A stretch of 64,000 nucleotides of DNA from Campylobacterales bacterium (GTDB taxonomy: Bacteria; Campylobacterota; Campylobacteria; Campylobacterales; Sulfurimonadaceae). The stretch covers positions 1-64,000 of the forward strand of contig JAFGUB010000003.1 of the NCBI GenBank assembly GCA_016938735.1, read 5' to 3'. Positions 40,892-48,910 of the stretch are shown here, piece after piece; the first letter of the stretch is position 1, and the number at the start of each line of letters is the position of its first letter. Both the position numbers and the translations under genes were made by a program. A model generated the notes under the pieces. It was not told the DNA's origin, did no database searches, and was given only the letters and a program-made list of their open reading frames with translations.

Positions 40892-41297
40892 ATGGCTTTG
40901 GGCGTTGTTTGCGCCTGTGATGCTCTTTGGCGATGGAGGCGCACTTTTTGAGAAGCACTGCACTTCGTGCCATGTGCGCCATGTGGACTTTACGACGCTC
41001 GCCAAAAACTTTATGGAGTCCAACAATACCTTGCTGAACCTCAAAGCCCCCGCGCTCAACCAGATCCGCTTTCGGGTGATGCAGCGCGTGGGCGATCCCG
41101 AAGGAGACGCCGAGTTTCACCGCATCGAGGTGACGGGCTTTATCAGCGATTATGTCCTCAACCCCGATCGCGATAAGAGTGTCTGTATGCCTGAGGTGAT
41201 GCGCTTTTTTGAGACGATGGAGTCGCTAAAAGGCAAGATCGGCGAAGAGGAGCTGCAAAGTATCGCCGAGTGGATCTATGAAGGAGCGGAACAATGA
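40884..41297 (+). CDS. Periplasmic c-type cytochrome, sox-associated
   Basis: A 137-residue exported mono-haem cytochrome c. It has a short signal peptide (MSRWLWALFAPVMLFG), the haem motif LFEKHCTSCHVRHVDF near the mature start, and a candidate axial Met in SVCMPEVMRFF. Overlap with the thioredoxin gene (8 bases) and with the DsrE-like gene (ATGA) places it in a tightly coupled block. I infer that it accepts electrons from SoxAX or an accessory reaction; no closer family name is recognised. Confidence 0.85.
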   Translation: MSRWLWALFAPVMLFGDGGALFEKHCTSCHVRHVDFTTLAKNFMESNNTLLNLKAPALNQIRFRVMQRVGDPEGDAEFHRIEVTGFISDYVLNPDRDKSVCMPEVMRFFETMESLKGKIGEEELQSIAEWIYEGAEQ

Positions 41298-41731
41298 GAC
41301 GTTACATGTACGCGCTGCTGCTTTTTTGCAGTGTATTGCTGAGCGCCGATACCGTCTTTGCCGAACCCAAGCCCTCTATCTACAACCCCCGAAAGGTGGT
41401 CTTTTCGGTAACGCAAGAGGATGACTACACTATCGATCATGTGCTGAGTGTCGCCAACAACGTGCTGAAATTCTACGGCCCCGAAAACGTCGAGATGAAG
41501 ATCGTCGCTTACGCCAAAGGGATTCGAACCCTGCTGGCCAAAGAGAAGGCCTTCGCCGTGCGCGTCGATGCGCTGATGCAGTACGGCGTGACCTTTATCG
41601 CCTGCGGCAACACGATGCGCACAAAAAATATCAAAGAAGAAGAGCTTACACCGGGCAGCGAAGTGGTCACCGCCGGAGTGGTGGAGCTGCTAGAGCGGGT
41701 CCAAGAGGGCTATATTTATATCAAACCTTAA
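41294..41731 (+). CDS. Exported DsrE-like protein
   Basis: A 145-residue protein with a clear signal peptide (YMYALLLFCSVLLSADTVFA) and a DsrE/YchN-type fold (VLSVANNVLKFYGPENVEMKIVAYAKGIRTLL). One conserved cysteine is visible in VTFIACGNTMRTKNI. Cytoplasmic DsrE proteins move sulfur on a cysteine; this one is periplasmic, next to sox accessory genes. A role in binding or passing on sulfur species in the periplasm is a reasonable inference. A palindrome-like site (41302) covers its second to fourth codons. Confidence 0.85.
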   Translation: MRRYMYALLLFCSVLLSADTVFAEPKPSIYNPRKVVFSVTQEDDYTIDHVLSVANNVLKFYGPENVEMKIVAYAKGIRTLLAKEKAFAVRVDALMQYGVTFIACGNTMRTKNIKEEELTPGSEVVTAGVVELLERVQEGYIYIKP

Positions 41732-41743
41732 AAGGAGAAACGG

Positions 41744-42673
41744 ATGAAGTTACATGTACTGTGGGCGCTGCTGTGCCTTGTGTTGGGATTCTCAAACGCG
41801 CAAGCCAAGGGAGGGGATCTCTATATTTTTGATGTGGACAACACCAAAGGTGCTTATACTCCTGAGCTGATCGAAAAGACGCTCGAAGCCAACGGCTTTT
41901 ATATCTCCGCCAACAGCGAGATGAACAAGCCTTTCACGATTCAGTTCGGTCAGACCGATTACACCATCTTCACGCTGATGACGGTGTTTGAGCTGGAGCT
42001 CAGCGAAGCGCTGGTGCGCAAACATGAGAAGTCCGGTGTCTTTGTACCGATGGGTCTTGGGATTTATCAGCACAAAAACGAGAAGAGCTTACATGTAAGC
42101 ATGCTCACCGCCGAAGCGATGGGCAAGATTATGGGGATTAACGATCCGATCCTCAAAAAGATCGAAACCAAAACGATCGAGGTGATTAAAAAGATGCTTC
42201 CGGGTGCCACAATGCGCCAAAGCGAAGCCGCCGCCAAAGCTTCCGGGCCGCTGCTGAGCATCTTTGAAGCAGAGGTTGATGCGCAGGAGTGGCAGGGAAG
42301 TAAAGACGAGATTGCGATGATGGTCGAGGAGGGCTTCAAGCCCAAAGGCTTCGTGATGTCCAACTACACCGACTACAACTTTATGCTCACCAAGCAAGAC
42401 ACGGTCGAGAGTCCGTATGACTTTTACGACACCTACTCGATCTGCAAGCTCAAAGTGATCTACAACGTCGCCAAAACCCGTCCCGAAGCCGCCGCCTTCG
42501 CGCCGTGTACCTTCGTGTTTTACAAACTCAAAGGGAGCGACAAGATCGTGTTGGCCTTCCCCGGCGTCTATAACTGGATCGGCAGCGCCCACGTTACCGA
42601 TGAGACGGCCCTAGAAGAGCTCAAAATCGCTCAGGATGATTTCGAAGCGATCATCCAAGCGGCGATCGAATAA
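41744..42673 (+). CDS. Exported DUF302 domain protein
   Basis: A 309-residue exported protein; signal peptide LHVLWALLCLVLGFSNAQA. It contains a DUF302-like module (GVFVPMGLGIYQHKNEKSLHVSMLTAEAMGKIMGI) and a second related stretch near the C-terminus (CTFVFYKLKGSDKIVLAFPGVYNWI). DUF302 proteins are small alpha/beta proteins common in sulfur oxidisers and of unknown function. It closes the accessory train that follows sox and is followed by a strong hairpin at 42682-42715. A palindrome copy (42089) encodes Leu-His-Val-Ser. Confidence 0.82.
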   Translation: MKLHVLWALLCLVLGFSNAQAKGGDLYIFDVDNTKGAYTPELIEKTLEANGFYISANSEMNKPFTIQFGQTDYTIFTLMTVFELELSEALVRKHEKSGVFVPMGLGIYQHKNEKSLHVSMLTAEAMGKIMGINDPILKKIETKTIEVIKKMLPGATMRQSEAAAKASGPLLSIFEAEVDAQEWQGSKDEIAMMVEEGFKPKGFVMSNYTDYNFMLTKQDTVESPYDFYDTYSICKLKVIYNVAKTRPEAAAFAPCTFVFYKLKGSDKIVLAFPGVYNWIGSAHVTDETALEELKIAQDDFEAIIQAAIE

Positions 42674-42681
42674 CCCTCTCT

Positions 42682-42715
42682 TTTGGATACTGAAGCGTAA
42701 CGCTTTGTATCCAAA
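42682..42715 (+). terminator. Stem-loop after the sox accessory genes
   Basis: TTTGGATAC (42682-42690) pairs with GTATCCAAA (42707-42715), and inside it AAGCG pairs with CGCTT around a TAA loop. The stem is long and stable, nine bases past the DUF302 stop codon. It lacks a long T tail. Confidence 0.65.
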
Positions 42716-42784
42716 CTCTATCCATCTCAGAACTTTTTCACTTTTAAGACCCTACAATAACCCACTTTCCCAAAAGGAGTTTTT

Positions 42785-44758
42785 ATGGCCGTTTTAGGCA
42801 TCCGAAAACGTATTTTGTTATCGGTATTTTCAGTGGGTTTGGTGTCGCTGATCGTGGCGGGTGTTTATGCCTATACGACCCAGCAAGATATTTATGAACA
42901 AGCGATCGATATTTCTAAAGAGCGACTCAAAACGACGGTCCAGCAGCGGTTCAAAAACAAAGAGGAGATCGGGCTGACCAACGTGCTCGGCTTTGCCTCC
43001 AACAGTGTGCTCTCTGAAGCATTGATCCAAAACGACCGCAACGCCGCGTTTGACGAGCTCTCCAAGATCGGTGCCTTCTATCAGGCCAACTCCAACTTCA
43101 AAGGGATTCAGGTTCATCTACACGACGCGGAGGGGCGCTCCTTCGTGCGCAGTTGGAACGCCAAAAAGTTCGGCGACGACCTGAGCGCCCGCAAAGCGAT
43201 TGCGCAGATGCGCCAAGAACGCAAAGCGGTGGTGGTGCATGAGCTGGGCGCGATCGGTTTTATGATCCGTGCCATCGCCCCTATCGCGCATGAGGGCACG
43301 TATCTGGGCAGCGTCGAGTTTTTGCAAGGGGTCGGCAGTGTGAGCCGGGATTTCAAAAACGAGGGTCGCCGCTTTATTTTGTTGCTTAAAAAAGAGCTCG
43401 GCGGGCGCAGCGCGAAGCTGGCCAAAAATACGGCCATCGGCGATTATGTGCTGGCCAACGACAAGTGGTTTGACGAATCGAGCGTTGCCTATGCCCGAAG
43501 CGTCGATATCAAGACGCTGCTCCAGCAGGGCTATTACGTCGATCAGAACTACTTCACGACCGTGATGAACGCCGAGGATGTCAACGGCGAGGTGATGGGG
43601 TACTACCTTGTGGCTGAACCGCTTTCGCACTTCGAGGCGACCATCGATTCGGTTATGAAGGTGGCCTACTCCTATATCGGGTTGATTGTTTTGATCGTTT
43701 TGCTGATGATGCTTTTGATCTCGGTCGCCGCCAGCAGCGCGATGGCACCGCTACTCAAGATGATCGCCCTCTCCAAAGAGCTCGCTTCGGGACATGGGGA
43801 TCTGACCAGACGGATGGAACTTTCGGGTGGCGGGGCAGATCAAAAGGTTGAAGCGCTGGATGAAGTAGGGCAGGCGAGCTACTACATCAACGGCTTTTTG
43901 GAGCAGATGCAGCAGCTGGTGGGCAAAATGAAGCGCAGTGTCAAAGAGGATCTGAGTTTTGTCGAGCGCTTCAATGAGGCGACGGCTAAGGTGACCAAGC
44001 GGGCCGAGCAAGAGTCGGCACTGACTACCGAGGCCAACGGTGAGTGGAGTCGCTCGCAGCGCAAACTTGAGACAATGTCTCAGGAGTTTATCCGTATGCG
44101 CGATGAGATTGACAGTGCCTCGGAGAGTCTTGAAAGTGCGACGCACCACATCGAATCGATGGTCTCCTCCATTGCGGACAACAGCCACCATCAGTTAGAA
44201 CTCGCCCACAAGCTCGAGCGGCTCAGCAGTGATGCGGAGAATGCCAAGCAGGTGCTCACCATCATCTCCGATATTGCCGATCAGACCAATCTGCTCGCGC
44301 TCAACGCCGCCATCGAAGCGGCGCGCGCCGGAGAGCATGGGCGCGGCTTTGCGGTGGTGGCCGATGAGGTGCGCAAACTCGCAGAGCGCACCCAAAGCAG
44401 CCTCAACGACATCAACGTCACCATTAACGTCATCGTACAGGCCATCAACGACGTCAGCGATCAGATGAATCAGGGATCACACGCCACCGAGCAGCTCGCG
44501 GCCTCCTCCGAGACCGTCAAAGAGCACATTCGATCCACCAACGATCTGATGCATAAGGTACACACCTTTAGTGATGAATCGACCTCTACGGTGCAAGCGA
44601 TACTCTCCGACGCGCAAAAAATGCTCTCAAAAATGGGTCAAATCGACACCCTCTCCAAAGAGAACGTGGCCAGTATCGACGAACTCAAAACGATGGTGGG
44701 TGCATTGACTCAAAAGATGAAAGCGCTGGATGCGCAGGTGGGAAGTTTTAAAACCTGA
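42785..44758 (+). CDS. Methyl-accepting chemotaxis protein with Cache sensor
   Basis: A 657-residue membrane chemoreceptor. It has a membrane helix at about residues 10-30, a Cache-like periplasmic domain to about 290 ([43 protein letters not shown]), a second helix ([21 protein letters not shown]), a HAMP-like segment, and the cytoplasmic signalling hairpin. The hairpin tip is [38 protein letters not shown], which contacts CheA/CheW. AAAAGGAG precedes the ATG. It has its own promoter region after the hairpin terminator; the ligand is unknown. Confidence 0.93.
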   Translation: MAVLGIRKRILLSVFSVGLVSLIVAGVYAYTTQQDIYEQAIDISKERLKTTVQQRFKNKEEIGLTNVLGFASNSVLSEALIQNDRNAAFDELSKIGAFYQANSNFKGIQVHLHDAEGRSFVRSWNAKKFGDDLSARKAIAQMRQERKAVVVHELGAIGFMIRAIAPIAHEGTYLGSVEFLQGVGSVSRDFKNEGRRFILLLKKELGGRSAKLAKNTAIGDYVLANDKWFDESSVAYARSVDIKTLLQQGYYVDQNYFTTVMNAEDVNGEVMGYYLVAEPLSHFEATIDSVMKVAYSYIGLIVLIVLLMMLLISVAASSAMAPLLKMIALSKELASGHGDLTRRMELSGGGADQKVEALDEVGQASYYINGFLEQMQQLVGKMKRSVKEDLSFVERFNEATAKVTKRAEQESALTTEANGEWSRSQRKLETMSQEFIRMRDEIDSASESLESATHHIESMVSSIADNSHHQLELAHKLERLSSDAENAKQVLTIISDIADQTNLLALNAAIEAARAGEHGRGFAVVADEVRKLAERTQSSLNDINVTINVIVQAINDVSDQMNQGSHATEQLAASSETVKEHIRSTNDLMHKVHTFSDESTSTVQAILSDAQKMLSKMGQIDTLSKENVASIDELKTMVGALTQKMKALDAQVGSFKT

Positions 44759-44764
44759 GAGGGC

Positions 44765-45850
44765 TTAGAGTAGATAGCCGATGGCGTGGTCGATATTGGT
44801 GGGGATTTTGGCGGCATCGAGCAGCACTTTACAGTAGGGCTGTATGCCGTGAGGCAGCTCGAAGCGGCCGATGGTCTCCTTGATATGGGCGTAGGTTCCT
44901 TTAGCGTTGCATCCGATGCAAAAGAGATAGAAGCGGTCGGCATAACCGCGGTAGAGATAGAGTCGATGGGGCAGCGGCGATTCAAAGTCGTTGCCGCACT
45001 GCAGCGCAATACGCAGCTGTTCGGCGGTTGCCATGAGCAGCGTGTCGCCGGCTTCGAGTCCGTGATCGCGGTTGAAGTGGCTGAAGCGCTTGAGGTTGAT
45101 TTCGATGAGCACTCCGCTCTCACGGCGGTTGGCGCTTTGGCGGAGATGGTTGAGTAGGGCGTTTTTATTGAGCAGATCGGTGAGCGGATCTTTGAAATGA
45201 AATGAGTTGCGTTTGGCTTCGAGTTCGGGGTAGGCAAATTGGCTGAGGTGGGTTTGATCGAAGATCCCCAGCTCTTGGATATGGGCGCGAAACAGGGCGT
45301 AAAGATGGGGATCGTACTTGCCCCTTTCGATCTCTTGATCCATAATCGCGATGGATTGCTCCATACTCATCGCAGAGCGGTAGATACGGCGGGTCGTAAG
45401 GGCGTCAAACGTATCGGCGATGGTGATGATGCGGGCCATTAAAGGTATCTCTTCGCCGATCAAGCCATCAGGGTACCCGCTGCCGTCATAGTGCTCGTGG
45501 TGGTGGCGTACCGCTGGGAGGAGGTCGTTGAGGCCGCCCAGTTTTTCGATGATTTTGGCCGATAGCGTGCTGTGCAGTTTGATCAGGTCATATTCGTTTG
45601 CACTCAGTCGTCCCGATTTGAGCAAAATATCGTCGGGAATCCCCACTTTGCCCAGGTCATGTACCATCCCCGCACGATAGGTCTGCGCAATGAACGGTTC
45701 ATGCATTCCCATCCATGCCGCAAGATGACCGCCATAGCAGGCAACGCGGCGTGAATGCCCCTGGGTGTAGGCGTCGCGCACCTCGATAGCGAAGATCAGG
45801 GCTTCGATCTTTTCAAGATCGTTATTGGACCATACTGATTGGCACTGCAT
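44765..45850 (-). CDS. HD-GYP phosphodiesterase with degenerate GGDEF domain
   Basis: A 361-residue cytoplasmic protein. An HD-GYP domain comes first (about residues 10-200): MVHDLGKVGIPDD, HHEHYDGSGYPDGL, so the c-di-GMP-hydrolysing site looks intact. A GGDEF-like domain follows (about 215-360: DPLTDLLNKNALLNHLRQ, LIEINLKRFSHFNRDHG), where the GGDEF motif is replaced by RGYADRFYLF; it is therefore likely a binding or regulatory domain. The ATG overlaps the stop of the upstream GGDEF gene, so both are coupled. It is the last gene of the minus-strand Sia-like cluster and is convergent with the chemoreceptor gene. Confidence 0.88.
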   Translation of the reverse strand: MQCQSVWSNNDLEKIEALIFAIEVRDAYTQGHSRRVACYGGHLAAWMGMHEPFIAQTYRAGMVHDLGKVGIPDDILLKSGRLSANEYDLIKLHSTLSAKIIEKLGGLNDLLPAVRHHHEHYDGSGYPDGLIGEEIPLMARIITIADTFDALTTRRIYRSAMSMEQSIAIMDQEIERGKYDPHLYALFRAHIQELGIFDQTHLSQFAYPELEAKRNSFHFKDPLTDLLNKNALLNHLRQSANRRESGVLIEINLKRFSHFNRDHGLEAGDTLLMATAEQLRIALQCGNDFESPLPHRLYLYRGYADRFYLFCIGCNAKGTYAHIKETIGRFELPHGIQPYCKVLLDAAKIPTNIDHAIGYLL

Positions 45851-46632
45851 TATAAAGTGACCTCCCCGCGTTTGTGTCGGTACATCGCTTCGTCTGCTCT
45901 GGAGAGAACCTCTTCGAGCGTGGTGCGCTCGTCAAAAGCCACGACACCGTAGGAGAAGCTCACTTTAAAGAGTTGGGACTCGATTTTCATGGAGGTTTTG
46001 GCATAGCGCTCCGCGATCGATTCGATCCGTTTGCGTGCTTGAGAGACGTGATGCACATTGGCAAAAAGCACAATAAATTCATCACCTCCGTAGCGTACCA
46101 CCGCCCCTCCGCTCTGTTTAAGCGCATGGCTTACATGTATCAGTACCCTGTCGCCGACAAGATGGCCAAAGGCGTCATTGATTGCCTTGAATCGATTGAG
46201 ATCGACAAAGGCGATGACGCCGCTGTGCTTAAAGGTGCTGTGATCCTCTTGCAGATAGTTTGCCTCAAACCACTTTCGGTTGTAGCTTTTGGTGAGCGTG
46301 TCTTCATAGACGGCTTGTCGTAGTGATTCAAGCTCTTGGCGCAATGCCTTGGTCTCTTCGATGACCTGCACAAATGCCTGCTTGTCATCGATCTGCATAG
46401 CGTTTAGAGCATGTTGGGCGCAGTCTGAGAGGGCCAGAACATAGGCCACCATGCGCTCGTCTAGCAGCTCTGCCGAGAGCAGATCAGAGGGGTCGAGCGG
46501 TACATTCAGGCTTTTGGCCTCTTGGGCGTAGAGCTTGGCGTAGTGCGCCGGATAAACGATGCTCAGTTGTTCTATCTGCGCTTTGATCGCTTGGGTGATG
46601 GTGGTGTGGTGTTGATTGGATGGTCGATCCAT
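45850..46632 (-). CDS. Diguanylate cyclase (SiaD-like position)
   Basis: A 260-residue cytoplasmic diguanylate cyclase. The first 95 residues are helical with no membrane segment, and the GGDEF domain (about 100-258) has EDTLTKSYNRKWFE, VIAFVDLNRFKAINDAFGHLVGD and the intact VVRYGGDEFIVLF. The RxxD inhibition site is absent (QSGG at that place). In Pseudomonas siaABCD the cyclase SiaD is activated by unphosphorylated SiaC; length, helical N-terminus and neighbourhood match that role here. An inverted repeat separates it from the HD-GYP gene upstream. A variant palindrome (46131) lies within it. Confidence 0.88.
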   Translation of the reverse strand: MDRPSNQHHTTITQAIKAQIEQLSIVYPAHYAKLYAQEAKSLNVPLDPSDLLSAELLDERMVAYVLALSDCAQHALNAMQIDDKQAFVQVIEETKALRQELESLRQAVYEDTLTKSYNRKWFEANYLQEDHSTFKHSGVIAFVDLNRFKAINDAFGHLVGDRVLIHVSHALKQSGGAVVRYGGDEFIVLFANVHHVSQARKRIESIAERYAKTSMKIESQLFKVSFSYGVVAFDERTTLEEVLSRADEAMYRHKRGEVTL

Positions 46633-46734
46633 GCTAGGTTTCCTGACAGGCTCAATCTTTCAGAACGAAGCATAGAGTATTAGTGTTGGATCAGTGTTGA
46701 TCCTCTCTCCAACATAGCCCTGATCAGAAATCAT

Positions 46735-46770
46735 AGATAGATCATACGTTGCGCCGCCGATGATCTATCT
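46735..46770 (-). terminator. Intercistronic hairpin between HD-GYP and GGDEF genes
   Basis: AGATAGATCAT (46735-46745) and ATGATCTATCT (46760-46770) are perfect inverted complements around a 14-base loop. On the minus strand the hairpin starts at the stop codon of the HD-GYP gene. No T run follows, so it may be a partial terminator or RNA processing site. Confidence 0.5.
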
Positions 46771-47582
46771 TATGCAGTAGGCAGGGTTAGGGAGGGTGTG
46801 TCGGCGAGCCTTTCACGTATCGCTTTGAACTCGTCGATATGATCAAACAAGATATCGACAAGGCGGGGGTCGAAGTGTAATCCCCTCTGCTCTTTGAAAT
46901 AGGCAAAAATGGCCTCATCTTCCCACGGTACTTTATAGCAGCGTTTGCTGCCCAGCGCATCAAAGACGTCGGCTACGGCGGTGATGCGTCCGTAAATATG
47001 AATCTCTTCACCTTTGAGCCCTCTGGGATAGCCTGATCCGTCGTATTTTTCGTGGTGCTCATAGGCGACGATGGCCGCACATTCGAGTAGCGGTCGAAGC
47101 GAATAGCGCAGCATCCCATAGCCCAGTTCGGCGTGGGTGTTCATGATCGCACGCTCTTCGTCGTTGAGCTTTGCGGGTTTGTTCAAGATGGCGTCGGGGA
47201 TGGCCACTTTGCCGATATCGTGCATCGGCGATGCCTGTTTGAGCGTCTCCGCCTCCTCTTCGCTAAGGCCGTAATAGAGTGCCAAAAGTTTGGAGTACTC
47301 AGCGACACGGTTGACATGCTTACCGGTCTCTTTGGAGCGGGTTTCGCCGATGGCCCCCATGGTAAAGACTACCTCTTTTTGGGTCTCTTCGATCTCTTTT
47401 TGGAGTGCTTCGACCTGCGTAAGGCGCTGTTGGAGCTCGTCGTACTCTTTCCTTTGGCGTTTGTCGCTGCGCCCCATGATACGCTGGTCGCGTCTGATCT
47501 CTTTGAGCATCCGTTCGGTGGTGAGGTTGAAGTTTTCTTGAAGTTGCTCGATCTCTTGGATCAGTCTGTTTTCGATAGACAT
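46770..47582 (-). CDS. HD-GYP domain phosphodiesterase with coiled-coil N-terminus
   Basis: A 270-residue cytoplasmic protein. Residues 1-75 form a long charged coiled coil; then comes an HD-GYP domain with TGKHVNRVAEYSKLLA, SPMHDIGKVAIPDAILNKP, EHHEKYDGSGYPRGLKGEEIH and DVFDALGSKRCYK. All metal and GYP residues seem present, so c-di-GMP hydrolysis is expected. It follows the SiaC-like gene by six bases in the same operon, so it may be a second output or counter-enzyme of that switch. Confidence 0.9.
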   Translation of the reverse strand: MSIENRLIQEIEQLQENFNLTTERMLKEIRRDQRIMGRSDKRQRKEYDELQQRLTQVEALQKEIEETQKEVVFTMGAIGETRSKETGKHVNRVAEYSKLLALYYGLSEEEAETLKQASPMHDIGKVAIPDAILNKPAKLNDEERAIMNTHAELGYGMLRYSLRPLLECAAIVAYEHHEKYDGSGYPRGLKGEEIHIYGRITAVADVFDALGSKRCYKVPWEDEAIFAYFKEQRGLHFDPRLVDILFDHIDEFKAIRERLADTPSLTLPTA

Positions 47583-47588
47583 GGCGGC

Positions 47589-47963
47589 CTACTTTTCGGT
47601 GAGTTGGATATTGAGAAATTCGAAGTCGGCGATAAAGTCCTCGCCTGCCTCCAAAGCGCTTTCGTTTTGCGGATCGTAGAGCCATCGGATCGTGATCTTG
47701 TGGGTGCTGCGCTTTGCATCAAGCAGATCGAAGAGATCATAAAAGAGCTTTGATGAGCTGGAATTGAAATAGACGATCTCCATATCAAGGGTAATGTCGG
47801 CACTGTCGGTTTGTGCCAGATACACTTCGATCCAGTGCATCACGGGTTTGTAAAACTCGAAGGTGTTTTCGGGGTACGATTTTCCGGCAATGAGCCATGC
47901 ACCGCTTGGGTCGAGACGGATGGCGGGGGTGTATTGGGTCGCTTCTATTGTGATCGGATTCAT
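47589..47963 (-). CDS. SiaC-like DUF1987 phosphoprotein
   Basis: A 124-residue DUF1987 protein. It resembles SiaC of Pseudomonas aeruginosa, which in the unphosphorylated form binds and activates the cyclase SiaD. The diagnostic segment is ITLDMEIVYFNSSSSKLFYDLFDLLD. The phospho-acceptor Thr of SiaC falls in this motif; here residue 68 is Ser (N67-S68-S69-S70-S71-K72). A four-base overlap with the SiaB-like gene supports a shared switch. Confidence 0.87.
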   Translation of the reverse strand: MNPITIEATQYTPAIRLDPSGAWLIAGKSYPENTFEFYKPVMHWIEVYLAQTDSADITLDMEIVYFNSSSSKLFYDLFDLLDAKRSTHKITIRWLYDPQNESALEAGEDFIADFEFLNIQLTEK

Positions 47964-48520
47964 AGGCTCTCCTGAGGTTGATGAATGATGGTTTTAAAGG
48001 TGAAGTAGTAGTGCTCAGTGTCGATCGGAGTAAAAGTGTACTCAAAAGCGTCGCAGCGTCGCACGATTTCGACGAATCCGATGCCCGCGCCTTGATGATG
48101 CTTCTCTTTGCCGGCTTTGCGTTTGGCCCGATATAAAGCGCGCAGAGACTCTTTATCCAGCCCCTCCAACTCCTCGAAGTGCTCGGTCAGTTTGGCTTTG
48201 TCGGAGGCATCGACGATGTTGCGGCTGATAACGTAGTAGTACCTAGGGTCGCTATCCATGCCCACGATGATTAGCCCTTTGGCATAACGCTCGGCATCGC
48301 TGCCGTATTTGGCTTTGGCGTAGTTCATCATGTTTTGTGCCAACTCGATAAAAATCGTAAAAAGATGGGTCGAAATTTTGGTGCTCAGATCGTTGGAGCG
48401 CACCTCTTTTTCTAGGGCGTCGATCATGCCGGCGATCAGCGATTGGGTGAGAAAACCGCCGTAGGTCAAAAAGATGATCTTCCCCTCTTCGAGCAGGGCC
48501 TCTAGCTCATTGTATTTCAT
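47960..48520 (-). CDS. SiaB-like protein kinase (DUF6272)
   Basis: A 186-residue GHKL-type protein of the SiaB/DUF6272 family. The N-box is in FIELAQNMMNYAKAKYG and the glycine motif in HHQGAGIGFVEIVRR. SiaB phosphorylates SiaC and so stops activation of the cyclase; the neighbouring DUF1987 gene overlaps by four bases. It is preceded by the receiver gene with a palindrome copy (48539) in the gap. Confidence 0.87.
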   Translation of the reverse strand: MKYNELEALLEEGKIIFLTYGGFLTQSLIAGMIDALEKEVRSNDLSTKISTHLFTIFIELAQNMMNYAKAKYGSDAERYAKGLIIVGMDSDPRYYYVISRNIVDASDKAKLTEHFEELEGLDKESLRALYRAKRKAGKEKHHQGAGIGFVEIVRRCDAFEYTFTPIDTEHYYFTFKTIIHQPQESL

Positions 48521-48538
48521 AAAGCACTCCGTTATTCG

Positions 48539-48910
48539 TTACATGTAAGCTGACTGGAAAAGTGTAGCAAGTTTTTCGGTCAATGTGGTTTCATCGATCG
48601 GTTTGGCCACAATGAAGCGGACGCCGTGGTTGAGTGCGACGATGGCCGCTTTTTTGTTGACATTGGAGGAGACGATGATGATTTTGGCGTCGCTTTGGTG
48701 GCGTAAAATATTCTCTGCCGCGACGATGCCGTTGATCTGAGGCATCTCAATATCTAAAAAGATGAGATCGGGTTTGTGGATTTGGTGCAGCTCTATCGCC
48801 TCTTTACCGCTGCTGCCCTCGGCGACGATGCTGATGTCGCAGCGCTCCAAGATCGCTTTGAGTTTCTCTCTGGCCAGTTTTGAATCATCGACGATGATGG
48901 CGGTTTTCAT
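48539..48910 (-). CDS. CheY-like single-domain response regulator
   Basis: A 123-residue stand-alone receiver: acidic pair in IIVDDSKLAREKL, phospho-acceptor Asp in PDLIFLDIEMPQING, the Ser/Thr in AKIIIVSSNVN, and the Lys in RFIVAKPIDET. It has no output domain. Its ATG overlaps the stop region of the SpoIIE-type phosphatase gene, so it belongs to the Sia-like operon, an addition compared with the four-gene Pseudomonas operon. Its stop codon lies in a TTACATGTAA palindrome, so it ends in Tyr-Met. Confidence 0.92.
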   Translation of the reverse strand: MKTAIIVDDSKLAREKLKAILERCDISIVAEGSSGKEAIELHQIHKPDLIFLDIEMPQINGIVAAENILRHQSDAKIIIVSSNVNKKAAIVALNHGVRFIVAKPIDETTLTEKLATLFQSAYM

